Positions 1-5,735 of a stretch of DNA of 6,455 bases are shown in pieces (the first letter of the stretch is position 1; each line of letters opens with the position of its first letter). Source of the stretch: Acidobacteriota bacterium (GTDB taxonomy: Bacteria > Acidobacteriota > Terriglobia > Acidoferrales > UBA7541); the NCBI GenBank assembly GCA_019239815.1, contig JAFAZL010000917.1, positions 1-6,455 on the forward strand, in the 5' to 3' direction. The notes under the pieces are model-generated. The model was not told where the DNA came from, made no database searches, and saw only the letters and a list, made by a program, of their open reading frames with translations. The translations under genes were made by a program, and so were the position numbers.

Positions 1-471
1 CATCGTCTCGCATTTGCCGCGCTAGTGGCGTTGCTCATCGCTGCGGGCACGCCGCTCGCATTTGCTTGGGCTCGACTGCTGCCCGAAGATGCGGCGCCAT
101 TTCCAATTGAGCCCGGTTCATTCCCGAGCGTCGATCACGAAATTCGGCATGTCGTACCCGACCGCAAGAAAGACTATTGGCTCGCAGCGCCGCTGTTGCT
201 CTGCCTTACGATCGCATTTCTCTTTCGCGTCCCTGGATTCCCAAGCAGCACAGTGCTCGCGTGGATCGGCGGGACAATTCCCGGTCTCGACGCTTATTGG
301 AGTGCAATAACGATGCAGGTGCTCGTCGGGTTGATTGCGATCGGAGCCGGAATTTTCGGCGCGCTGCGTCCGGGACCACTTAGAATTCCGCTCATCGCTG
401 CAGGCGCGCTGACGCTCGCGCTGTGGTTCCTGGCGCCATTGCTTCAAGCCGCGATGCTGAACGGTGTGTAG
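1..471 (+). CDS. C-terminal part of a multi-pass membrane protein, family unknown (5' end outside window)
   Basis: The frame is open from base 1 and ends at TAG 469-471, giving 156 visible residues. A GTG at 25 lies inside a hydrophobic stretch and has no clear ribosome site, so I treat the gene as running in from the left. Four hydrophobic segments look like membrane helices, at visible residues about 3-24, 59-76, 103-121 and 128-149. A polar, proline-rich loop with several acidic and basic residues (about 28-58) separates the first two. The protein ends almost directly after the last helix. I do not recognise the family: no catalytic motif, metal ligands or transporter signature are visible in this part. 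It is followed at once by the hairpin at 475-507, so it is probably the last gene of its transcript. That it is an integral inner-membrane protein is well supported; any function would be a guess. Confidence 0.75.
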   Translation, partial: HRLAFAALVALLIAAGTPLAFAWARLLPEDAAPFPIEPGSFPSVDHEIRHVVPDRKKDYWLAAPLLLCLTIAFLFRVPGFPSSTVLAWIGGTIPGLDAYWSAITMQVLVGLIAIGAGIFGALRPGPLRIPLIAAGALTLALWFLAPLLQAAMLNGV

Positions 472-474
472 CGC

Positions 475-507
475 AAAAAAGAGGCACGGCAGAGCCGTGC
501 CTTTTTC
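475..507. terminator. bidirectional intrinsic terminator
   Basis: A 9-bp perfect stem (482-490 paired with 494-502, arm GGCACGGC plus an A-T pair) closes on the 3-base loop AGA. Six A's precede it (475-480) and five T's end it (502-506). Read on either strand it is therefore a GC-rich hairpin followed by a U-run. It sits four bases past the stop of the rightward membrane-protein gene and 29 bases past the stop of the leftward peroxiredoxin gene, exactly where one shared terminator for two convergent genes is expected. Confidence 0.88.
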
Positions 508-535
508 GATTCGAATCGCGCAGCAAATTCTCGAA

Positions 536-1009
536 CTACGCCGTCGCCGACTTCACTTGCGTCAACGCCGCCGCAACTTCCTTGATGTCCGGTACCACTG
601 GAATGTCGTAGTTCTTGAACCACGCCACATTCCCCTCTTTGTTCACGATCGCGATTGCCCGGCCCGTGATTCCCTTATCGGCCAGGTAGACACCATACTT
701 CGCGCTGACATCGCCCTTGGGGTGAAAATCTGCCAACAACGAATACTTGATCCCCATTTTTTCGGCATACGCCTTGTGCGACCACACGCTGTCCACGCTG
801 ATGCCCAGCACCTCGGCATCGAGCGTGTCAAACGTCTTCATGTCGTTCACCACGCACGCATGCTCATTGGTGCAGACCGGGCTCCAATCCAGCGGATACC
901 ACATTAGGACCACGTTCTTCTTTCCCGCGTAGTCCGAGAGTTTCACTTCTTTCTTATCCTGATTCTGCAACGTGAAGTCGGGCGCTTTCTGTCCCACGGC
1001 AATGCTCAT
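536..1009 (-). CDS. thiol peroxiredoxin of the AhpC/TSA superfamily (BCP/PrxQ- or AhpE-like)
   Basis: This 157-residue cytoplasmic thioredoxin-fold peroxidase should reduce hydrogen peroxide and organic hydroperoxides. The N-terminus has the family's VGQKAPDFTL start. The active-site loop is PLDWSPVCTNE: Pro39, Ser43 (in place of the more usual Thr) and peroxidatic Cys46. Arg117 in GITGRAIAIV matches the conserved active-site arginine, and the ADFHPKG segment is also typical. A second cysteine, Cys52, lies six residues after Cys46; in E. coli BCP the resolving cysteine is five residues away, so its role here is uncertain. Length fits the BCP/AhpE groups and is too short for classical AhpC. 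The ATG at 1009 is preceded by GGAGG (1016-1020) at 6 bases, which fixes the start. The gene is alone on its strand, with its own promoter (1042-1070) and a shared terminator. The superfamily is secure; the subgroup is not. Confidence 0.93.
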   Translation of the reverse strand: MSIAVGQKAPDFTLQNQDKKEVKLSDYAGKKNVVLMWYPLDWSPVCTNEHACVVNDMKTFDTLDAEVLGISVDSVWSHKAYAEKMGIKYSLLADFHPKGDVSAKYGVYLADKGITGRAIAIVNKEGNVAWFKNYDIPVVPDIKEVAAALTQVKSATA

Positions 1010-1041
1010 GTCGTTCCTCCATCGAATTGGATCGCGCCTTG

Positions 1042-1070
1042 ATAGTAGCGAATTTGTTCATTCGGTCCAA
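1042..1070 (-). promoter_or_regulatory. sigma70-like promoter of the peroxiredoxin gene
   Basis: On the minus strand, TTGGAC (1070-1065) and TACTAT (1047-1042) are separated by exactly 17 bases. Each matches the -35 or -10 consensus closely. The expected start of transcription, near 1034-1036, leaves a leader of about 25 bases containing the GGAGG ribosome site. No operator-like repeat is evident around it. This is a prediction from sequence only. Confidence 0.6.
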
Positions 1071-1148
1071 ACGCATCAGTTACTTTTAGTCAGATTCAGA
1101 CGCCGCTGCATCGATTCGGGCGTAGACTAATGCCAGGGAGCCTCGAAC

Positions 1149-1421
1149 ATGGCCGCCGAACCGCGTCGCGCACCGATCATGACCCTGCAACAGTTGGTCG
1201 CCAAATACGAATCGCTCGCAGGAGGCTTCGGCGTCGCCATCCCGCTCTCGAGCTTCGGCCTCAGCAAGCCCGAAACCGAGCAACTCCTCACCGACTACGA
1301 CGAGGACTACCACATCAGCCGCTACTTCGATTTCACCGAAACCGAAGGCGAGAAATATCACATCGACGGCGTCCCTGCCACGCACCTCGCCATCGACGCG
1401 GAAATCCGCAACATTCTCTAG
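1149..1421 (+). CDS. small acidic protein of unknown function (90 aa)
   Basis: ATG 1149 is preceded by AGGGAG (1135-1140) at 8 bases, a good ribosome site; a second in-frame ATG at 1179 (MTLQQL) is a possible alternative. The product is soluble, without signal peptide or membrane segment. It opens with a helix-like stretch (11-23), then a Gly-rich turn (GGFGVAIPLSSFGLSK, 25-40), a helix rich in acidic residues (41-54), and alternating beta-like segments around residues 56-72 that end in YHIDG. The helix, helix, strand-pair order loosely recalls a small winged-helix fold, but no family is recognised and I do not assign one. It is divergent from the peroxiredoxin gene and points towards the end of pckG. 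The amino-acid composition and ribosome site favour it over the antisense reading frame at 1086-1430. It is probably real; function unknown. Confidence 0.65.
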   Translation: MAAEPRRAPIMTLQQLVAKYESLAGGFGVAIPLSSFGLSKPETEQLLTDYDEDYHISRYFDFTETEGEKYHIDGVPATHLAIDAEIRNIL

Positions 1422-1459
1422 CTCCGGCAAAAAAAGTCTTGGAAGGTTTTGTAATATGC

Positions 1460-1475
1460 CCGCGCGACTGCGCGG
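1460..1475. other. short GC-rich hairpin between two convergent genes
   Basis: CCGCGC (1460-1465) and GCGCGG (1470-1475) pair perfectly over 6 bp with a 4-base loop. It lies 18 bases beyond the pckG stop and 38 bases beyond the small gene's stop. Neither side has a T-run directly after the stem; the nearest is seven A's at 1428-1434, read as T's by pckG transcripts but about 25 bases further on. It may stop or protect a transcript end, but it does not meet the rule for an intrinsic terminator. Confidence 0.35.
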
Positions 1476-1493
1476 ACGAGTGTCGATCAGCGT

Positions 1494-3254
1494 CTACCGC
1501 GCGACGCCAGCCGAATGCCCGAGCCGCCCCGACAGCTTGTCGTGTTCCTCGCGAATCCCCCGAGGCAGCCGGCTGCCAAATTTGTTCAGGAACTCCTTGC
1601 TATCCACCAATTCCTGCTCCCAATCTTCGGGATCGACCTCCAGAAGTTCGTCCACCGTCTCGCTCGACAAATTTAGACCGTCCAGCGTCAGCGCATTCCG
1701 CGACGGCACGAACCCGATCGGCGTCTCTTCCGCACCACCGCGCCCTTCGACGCGCTCCAAAATCCATTTCAGCACTCGCACATTCTCGCCGAATCCTGGC
1801 CACAAAAACTTCCCGTCCGCGCCCTTGCGGAACCAATTCACATGAAAAATCTTCGGTGGCTTCGGAATCTTCTTCCCCATCTCGAGCCAATGCCCAAAAT
1901 AGTCCGCCATGTTGTATCCGCAGAACGGCAGCATCGCCATCGGATCGCGCCGCACGATGCCGACATTCCCCGTCGCAGCCGCCGTCGTCTCGCTGGCCAT
2001 CGTCGCGCCCACAAACACGCCATGCTGCCAATCGAACGACTCATACACAAGCGGCGCCACACGCGCCCTTCGTCCGCCAAAAATAAACGCCGAGATCGGC
2101 ACGCCCTCTGGCGCCTCCCACTTCGGAGAAATGCTCGGCGACTGATGCGCCGGCACTGTATACCGCGCATTCGGATGCGCCGCAGCCCCCTTCGACGTGT
2201 CCCAAATCTCATTCTTCCAATTGATCAGTCCGCTCGGCGGCGGACCGCCGATGCCTTCCCACCAGGGTTCGCGGTCCGGTGTGATCGCGACGTTCGTGAA
2301 AATCGTGTTTTGCCGCAACGCACTCATCACGTTGCGATTCGTCTTCATGCCGGTTCCCGGCGCTACGCCGAAAAATCCCGCCTCCGGATTGATCGCGTGC
2401 AAATATCCATCGTCGCCAATTTTCATCCACGCGATATCGTCGCCGACAGTCCAGACGCGATAGCCCTGACTCTCGAGCGCCGAAACCATCATCGCCAGAT
2501 TCGTCTTCCCGCAAGCGCTCGGAAACGCAGCGCCCATATACGTCACTTTCCCATCGGGCGATTCCAGGCCAAGAATCAACATGTGCTCGGCCATCCAGCC
2601 CTGCTCGCGCGCCATCACGCTGGCGATGCGCAGTGCAAAGCACTTCTTCCCAAGCAGCGCGTTGCCGCCGTAGCCGGAGCCAACGCTCCAGATCAACTTT
2701 TCGTCGGTGAAGTGCGCGATGTAGCGTCGAGTCGGATCGAGATCGCCCAATGAATGAAGTCCGGGCACGAAGTCGTGCGAATTGCCAATACGATCCGTCG
2801 CCACCTTCCCCATCCGCGCCATGATCCGCATGTTTGCCACAACATAAGGACTGTCCGTAATCTCAACGCCGGCCTTGCTGATCGGCGAATTCACCGGCCC
2901 CATGATGTACGGCACCACATACATCGTTCGCCCGCGCATCGCGCCATCGAGCAGCGCGCCAATCTTGAATTTCGCCGCCGCCGGATCCATCCAGTTATTC
3001 GTCGGGCCGACATCATCCTTTTCAGGAGCGCAGAGAAACGTCAGGTGTTCGGTGCGGGCAACATCATTAGGGCTGCTTCGGTGCAAATAACAGTTGGGAT
3101 ATGTCTTCTCGTTCAGCGTGACCGAATCGGAGCCGCGCAGCATTTCCTCCAGGATCCGGCGATTTTCCGCCTCCGACCCATCGCAATACACGATTCGGTC
3201 CGGTTTCGTGAGCCGCGCCGACTCCTCGACCCACATTTCCAGTGGTGTGGCCAC
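1494..3254 (-). CDS. pckG: phosphoenolpyruvate carboxykinase, GTP-dependent
   Basis: This 586-residue cytoplasmic enzyme converts oxaloacetate and GTP to phosphoenolpyruvate, CO2 and GDP, the entry step of gluconeogenesis (it can also run in the anaplerotic direction). Visible family marks, in order: the N-terminal WVEES and CDGSEAE segments; Arg67 in ARTEHLTF (substrate arginine); GYGGNALLGKKC (194-205) with the lysine that helps hold the metal; His224 in AEHMLIL; the P-loop FPSACGKTN (244-252) with the reactive Cys248 typical of the GTP class; GDDIAWMK (271-278) with the metal-binding aspartate; GGRR (393-396); and the guanine-pocket segment FLWPGFGEN (483-491). Length is normal for the class and no key residue is missing. 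The start is GTG 3254, preceded by GAGGG (3260-3264) at 5 bases, and the first residues fit the family start. It is a single-gene unit with a candidate promoter about 150 bases upstream, so its leader is long. The ATP-dependent class is excluded by the motifs. Confidence 0.97.
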   Translation of the reverse strand: MATPLEMWVEESARLTKPDRIVYCDGSEAENRRILEEMLRGSDSVTLNEKTYPNCYLHRSSPNDVARTEHLTFLCAPEKDDVGPTNNWMDPAAAKFKIGALLDGAMRGRTMYVVPYIMGPVNSPISKAGVEITDSPYVVANMRIMARMGKVATDRIGNSHDFVPGLHSLGDLDPTRRYIAHFTDEKLIWSVGSGYGGNALLGKKCFALRIASVMAREQGWMAEHMLILGLESPDGKVTYMGAAFPSACGKTNLAMMVSALESQGYRVWTVGDDIAWMKIGDDGYLHAINPEAGFFGVAPGTGMKTNRNVMSALRQNTIFTNVAITPDREPWWEGIGGPPPSGLINWKNEIWDTSKGAAAHPNARYTVPAHQSPSISPKWEAPEGVPISAFIFGGRRARVAPLVYESFDWQHGVFVGATMASETTAAATGNVGIVRRDPMAMLPFCGYNMADYFGHWLEMGKKIPKPPKIFHVNWFRKGADGKFLWPGFGENVRVLKWILERVEGRGGAEETPIGFVPSRNALTLDGLNLSSETVDELLEVDPEDWEQELVDSKEFLNKFGSRLPRGIREEHDKLSGRLGHSAGVAR

Positions 3255-3279
3255 TCGATCCCTCGTTTTCTAAACCTCA

Positions 3280-3292
3280 GCCGAATTTCGGC
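3280..3292. promoter_or_regulatory. perfect palindrome in the pckG leader
   Basis: GCCGAA-T-TTCGGC is a perfect 6+1+6 inverted repeat lying 26-38 bases upstream of the pckG GTG. In the transcript it can form a 5-bp stem with a 3-base loop just before the ribosome site. It could be a protein-binding site or a small RNA hairpin; the sequence alone does not decide. The same half-site CCGAA recurs in an inverted repeat in the ku promoter spacer (TTCGG 3616-3620, CCGAA 3626-3630). Confidence 0.35.
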
Positions 3293-3400
3293 CTCAAGGC
3301 GACCGTGCGCAATGCTCGGCTTGCCCTCAGGTTTGTTATCCGACTTCTGTACCGCAGGCTTCTGGCAGGGAACGCCTCTACCCGAGACGCTCAAGCTACA

Positions 3401-3430
3401 ATTTTATGTTAGCGCCGCTCGCCGCTGCAA
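3401..3430 (-). promoter_or_regulatory. candidate promoter of pckG
   Basis: Minus strand TTGCAG (3430-3425) and TAAAAT (3406-3401) are 18 bases apart. The -10 matches five of six consensus positions, the -35 only three. Transcription would start near 3393-3395, leaving an untranslated leader of about 140 bases that contains the palindrome at 3280-3292. One GTTAGCGCC motif sits inside the spacer between the two hexamers. Moderate to weak evidence. Confidence 0.35.
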
Positions 3431-3479
3431 GAAGCGCAACTGACGCCGTGTGCAAAAGTTGGTATATCTCGTTAGCGCC
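3408..3479. repeat. pair of GTTAGCGCC direct repeats at the pckG promoter
   Basis: The nonamer GTTAGCGCC occurs at 3408-3416 and again at 3471-3479, 63 bases start to start. That is close to six turns of the helix, so the two copies face the same side of DNA. The first copy lies between the candidate -35 and -10 of pckG; the second lies about 41 bases upstream of the -35. This placement is what a regulator binding at two sites would use, but no regulator is known for it. Confidence 0.35.
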
Positions 3480-3607
3480 ATAGCAACTTACGCCGGCACT
3501 CTCCTGTCACCTTGGATTCATCAGAAACGGTTTCGTCTGCGCCCCGTCGTTCTTACAGGGGCACAGGACCAGACGTGTACTAGTTGGTGCTTCGCCTAGG
3601 ATTCGCC

Positions 3608-3636
3608 TTGTCACTTCGGTTTTTGCCGAATAACCT
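3608..3636 (+). promoter_or_regulatory. candidate promoter of ku
   Basis: TTGTCA (3608-3613, five of six matches to the -35 consensus) is followed after 17 bases by TAACCT (3631-3636, three of six). Transcription would start near 3643, giving a leader of about 48 bases with a strong ribosome site. The spacer is itself an inverted repeat (TTCGG, six bases, CCGAA). The weak -10 keeps confidence low. Confidence 0.3.
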
Positions 3637-3675
3637 TGGTACCCCTGCGCGCCCGCAGAACTCGTAAGCCACCTC

Positions 3676-3682
3676 TAAGGAG
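3676..3682 (+). promoter_or_regulatory. strong ribosome binding site of ku
   Basis: TAAGGAG lies 8 bases before ATG 3691. It is a near-complete Shine-Dalgarno match and fixes the ku start. Confidence 0.8.
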
Positions 3683-3690
3683 CAGCGGCA

Positions 3691-4560
3691 ATGGCGACTT
3701 CGGTCTGGAAGGGCTATCTCACGTTCGGGTTGATTTCCATCCCAATTCGGCTTTTCTCCGCCGCGCGCACCGAGCGCATCGGCCTCAACCAGCTCCACAA
3801 CGTCTGCAAGACGCGCATCCGCATGCCTTTGTACTGCCCGCACTGCGAGCGCCAGGTTCCCCGCAACGAAATCATTAAGGGCTACGAATACGAAAAGGAC
3901 CAATACGTTCTTTTCGACGAAGAGGAACTCGACAAGATCGAGCCGCAGTCCGCCCGCGCGATGGAAATCCTCGAATTCGTAAAGGTCGATGAGATCGACC
4001 CGCTTTATTACGACACTTCCTACTACGTCACGCCCGAAGACGAAGGCCGCAAGGCGTACCAGCTTCTGCTCGACGCCATGGAAGAGTCCGGCTACGCCGC
4101 CATCGCCAAGCTCACCATGCACCAGCGCGAACACATCGTAGTCGTTCGCCCGCGCGAAAAGGGTATGACCCTCCACACGATGTTCTATACGAACGAGATC
4201 CGAGAAGTCGCCGAGTACGGCAAGATCGACGCCGCCTCCGAGCCAAAGCCCGCCGAGAAAAAACTCGCAGAGCAGCTCATCGAAAGCCTCGCCGCTAAGT
4301 TCGAACCCGAAAAATACAAAGACAACTACATGGAAAGCATGGAGAAGATGATCGAGGCCAAGCGCCAGGGCCAGGAGATCGCCACCGCCGAGCATCCGAA
4401 GCTCGCTCCCGTCATCGACCTGATGGAAGCCCTCAAAAAGAGCATCGCCGAAAAGACCCCAACCACCGCCGGCGGAAAGAAGCCCCCGGTCCGCGCCGTC
4501 TCCGCGCAAGCCCAAGCCGCTGCGCCCGAAAAGAAACGCAAAAAATCTTCCGCCGGCTAG
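3691..4560 (+). CDS. ku: Ku, non-homologous end-joining DNA-end-binding protein
   Basis: This 289-residue bacterial Ku homologue should form a homodimeric ring that threads onto double-strand-break ends and recruits the ligase LigD. The diagnostic start WKGYLTFGLISIPIRLFSA (6-24) is followed by LHNVC (35-39) and YCPHCERQVP (48-57), then KGYEYEKDQYVLF (63-75) and YVTPEDEGRKAYQLL (112-126). These run in the family order through the beta-barrel and bridge, to about residue 170. A helical region with LAEQLIESLAAKF (192-204) and PEKYKDNYMESMEKMI (206-221) fits the conserved C-terminal arm. His36/Cys39/Cys49/Cys52 could form a metal site; related Ku proteins carry a similar cysteine cluster, so it is not by itself unusual. 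The last 40 residues are Ala/Pro/Lys-rich and end in KKRKK, a basic tail of the kind linked to DNA binding. No ligD is in the window, and the next gene is 317 bases away. Length is normal. Confidence 0.96.
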   Translation: MATSVWKGYLTFGLISIPIRLFSAARTERIGLNQLHNVCKTRIRMPLYCPHCERQVPRNEIIKGYEYEKDQYVLFDEEELDKIEPQSARAMEILEFVKVDEIDPLYYDTSYYVTPEDEGRKAYQLLLDAMEESGYAAIAKLTMHQREHIVVVRPREKGMTLHTMFYTNEIREVAEYGKIDAASEPKPAEKKLAEQLIESLAAKFEPEKYKDNYMESMEKMIEAKRQGQEIATAEHPKLAPVIDLMEALKKSIAEKTPTTAGGKKPPVRAVSAQAQAAAPEKKRKKSSAG

Positions 4561-4583
4561 GGCTCGACCGCATTTAGTTGTAG

Positions 4584-4603
4584 GGGCGGGGCTTGCTCCG
4601 CCC
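4584..4603. repeat. GC-rich REP-like palindrome after ku
   Basis: GGGCGGGG (4584-4591) pairs with CTCCGCCC (4596-4603): 8 bp including one G-T pair, with a CTTG loop. It begins 24 bases after the ku stop and is preceded by GTAG. There is no T-run after it, so it is not a standard terminator. A second element with the same plan is at 5828-5848. The style recalls small dispersed intergenic palindromes. Confidence 0.55.
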
Positions 4604-4663
4604 GGTATAATCACGCCCTCAGTCGCGCTGGTACGCACCCACTCCCGCCCGCCCGCTCTTCCC

Positions 4664-4691
4664 TTTCAACTTTCAACCGTCGACTGTCAAC
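4664..4691. repeat. heptanucleotide tandem repeat (4 units)
   Basis: Four consecutive 7-base units run at 4664-4670, 4671-4677, 4678-4684 and 4685-4691. The first two are identical (TTTCAAC), the fourth is TGTCAAC and the third has diverged to CGTCGAC; all keep the pattern NNTCRAC. It lies in a non-coding, pyrimidine-rich stretch. Short heptameric tandem repeats of this kind are known in several bacterial lineages, notably cyanobacteria; their role is unclear. Confidence 0.6.
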
Positions 4692-4877
4692 TTCTTCCTT
4701 CCCTCCCTTTGCATCAAACTCCCCCGCATGGTATTTGTACCGATGGGCGTTGTCCGCGGAGCGTCATCGCTTTCCGCACTCGAATGGTCGGCTTACCAGG
4801 TTTCCTAAAGCGCTCCGCGCCCGATGTCACACCGTGCCATCTGCACGCGCTTGCTAGAAATGCGAGCTACTTAATCG

Positions 4878-5735
4878 ATGGGCGCCACCGAACGATTCTC
4901 TCGAAGCGAATTCCTTCGCCTAATCGACATCACCGACAAACAGCTTTCTTATTGGGAAAAACTCGGCATCGTTTCCCCCCGCAAAACTGCCAGTGACAAT
5001 TTTTACGATTTCCGTGACTTGATCAGCCTTCGCACCGCCAAGCAACTCATCGAAAGCGGCGTCTCCGCCAACCGTCTCCGCCTCGCGCTCGCCGCTCTGA
5101 ATCAAAAGCTCTCCAAAGTCGAAAAGCCGCTCACCGAACTCCGTATCCTCTCTAATGGCCGCGACGTCATCGTTGACCACGACGGTGCACATCTCGAACC
5201 CATCTCCGGCCAGTTCGTCCTCAACTTCGACACCCGCGAACTCCGCGACAAAGTCCGCGTCATGCCCGAGCGCAACGCCAACGACTGGTTCGCTTTAGCG
5301 CTGCAATACGAATCCGATGCCGAAACACATCCGCAAGCGATCGACGCCTACCGCCGTGTCCTCGCTATCACCCCGACGCACATCGAAGCGCTCATCAATC
5401 TCGGCATGCTTTCCTACGAACAGGGCGACCTGGAAAACGCGTCCGCATGCTTCTTGCGCGCCGTCACAAACGACGCCGACAACGCCGTAGCTCATTTCAA
5501 TTTGGGAAGCGTTCTGGACGAACTAGGCCATCTCGAAGCAGCGCGTCGCCACCTGCGCATCGCCGTTCGCATCGACCCCAATTACCCCGACGCTCACTAC
5601 AACCTGGCGTTTGTCTGCGACAAGCTCGGCTCAGCGTTCGAAGCGCGCCAGCACTGGCAACACTACATAAAGCTCGACCCCACCAGCCCCTGGTGCGACT
5701 ACGCCCGCCAACGCCTCGCCCTTCCGCTCCCCTAG
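4878..5735 (+). CDS. MerR-type HTH domain fused to four TPR repeats, probable regulator
   Basis: This 285-residue cytoplasmic protein has three parts. Residues 7-75 match a MerR-family winged HTH: FSRSEFLRLIDITDKQLSYW, then EKLGIVSP, the FYDFRDLISLRTAKQLIE wing/helix and GVSANRLRLAL. Residues 78-133 form a beta-like linker containing GRDVIVDHDG and EPISGQFVLNFD. Residues 134-270 are four TPRs (134-168, 169-202, 203-236, 237-270), with NLG or NLA at positions 6-8 of the last three, Ala at position 20 of all four and Pro at position 32 of three; a short capping helix follows. Classical MerR proteins instead end in a dimerisation coil and an effector domain, so the sensor here should be protein binding through the TPRs. 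In-frame TAA at 4872-4874 excludes an earlier start; no clear ribosome site precedes ATG 4878. It stands alone on its strand, with no clue to its targets. Confidence 0.88.
   Translation: MGATERFSRSEFLRLIDITDKQLSYWEKLGIVSPRKTASDNFYDFRDLISLRTAKQLIESGVSANRLRLALAALNQKLSKVEKPLTELRILSNGRDVIVDHDGAHLEPISGQFVLNFDTRELRDKVRVMPERNANDWFALALQYESDAETHPQAIDAYRRVLAITPTHIEALINLGMLSYEQGDLENASACFLRAVTNDADNAVAHFNLGSVLDELGHLEAARRHLRIAVRIDPNYPDAHYNLAFVCDKLGSAFEARQHWQHYIKLDPTSPWCDYARQRLALPLP

Larger units (their letters stand above)
3255..3690. other. divergent control region between pckG and ku
   Basis: This 436-base stretch holds no convincing gene. Reading frames that cross it (2754-3443 on plus, 3113-3394 on minus) are continuations of shadows of pckG. 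It contains candidate promoters for both neighbours (3401-3430 leftward, 3608-3636 rightward), two copies of GTTAGCGCC, a 13-base palindrome in the pckG leader (3280-3292), and the inverted repeat GAAAC-G-GTTTC at 3524-3534. It also has a GCCCC/GGGGC hairpin at 3541-3562 and two TTCGCCT heptamers 11 bp apart (3591-3597, 3602-3608) just before the ku -35. I find no tRNA or recognisable riboswitch. Confidence 0.7.
4561..4877. other. spacer between ku and the HTH-TPR gene
   Basis: No gene is supported in these 317 bases; the frame 4709-4996 starts with TTG, lacks a ribosome site and overlaps the next gene out of frame. The region contains a GC-rich palindrome (4584-4603) followed directly by TATAAT (4606-4611), three CCCG units (4644-4655), a four-unit heptad repeat (4664-4691) and a strongly pyrimidine-rich plus strand from about 4640 to 4725. 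An imperfect inverted repeat, GGTA-TTTG-TACC, lies at 4730-4741. TTGCAT (4709-4714) and TATTTG (4732-4737) are 17 bases apart and could be a weak promoter for the downstream gene. Confidence 0.6.

Noticed and set aside
1086..1430. 114-codon minus-strand frame opposite the small gene
   Set aside because: Composition is Val/Asp/Glu-repetitive, as expected for an antisense shadow; the plus-strand gene has a good ribosome site and more natural composition.
1428..1434. Seven A's (T's on the minus strand) as the tail of a pckG terminator
   Set aside because: The nearest stable hairpin (1460-1475) is about 25 bases away, too far for an intrinsic terminator.
1130..2086. 318-codon plus-strand frame spanning the small gene and the end of pckG
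   Set aside because: The product is Arg/Pro/Ser-rich and typical of an antisense shadow of a GC-rich gene; pckG on the other strand is certain.
1842..2753. 303-codon plus-strand frame and its follower at 2754-3443
   Set aside because: Both are antisense to pckG, Arg/His-rich, without ribosome sites.
3440..3690. Possible tRNA or structured non-coding RNA upstream of ku
   Set aside because: I looked for a cloverleaf, T-arm consensus and riboswitch cores and saw none; only short hairpins are present.
4606..4611. Perfect TATAAT -10 box after the palindrome
   Set aside because: No -35-like hexamer lies 15-19 bases upstream and there is no extended -10 TG; it is about 270 bases from the next start. 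It may simply be part of the repeat element.
3580..4638. 352-codon open frame on the minus strand
   Set aside because: It is antisense to ku over almost its whole length, its translation is low-complexity and unlike any family, and ku has full family motifs and a strong ribosome site.
4709..4996. 95-codon plus-strand frame before the HTH-TPR gene
   Set aside because: It starts at TTG with no ribosome site, overlaps the HTH-encoding region out of frame, and gives a Arg/His/Pro-rich product.
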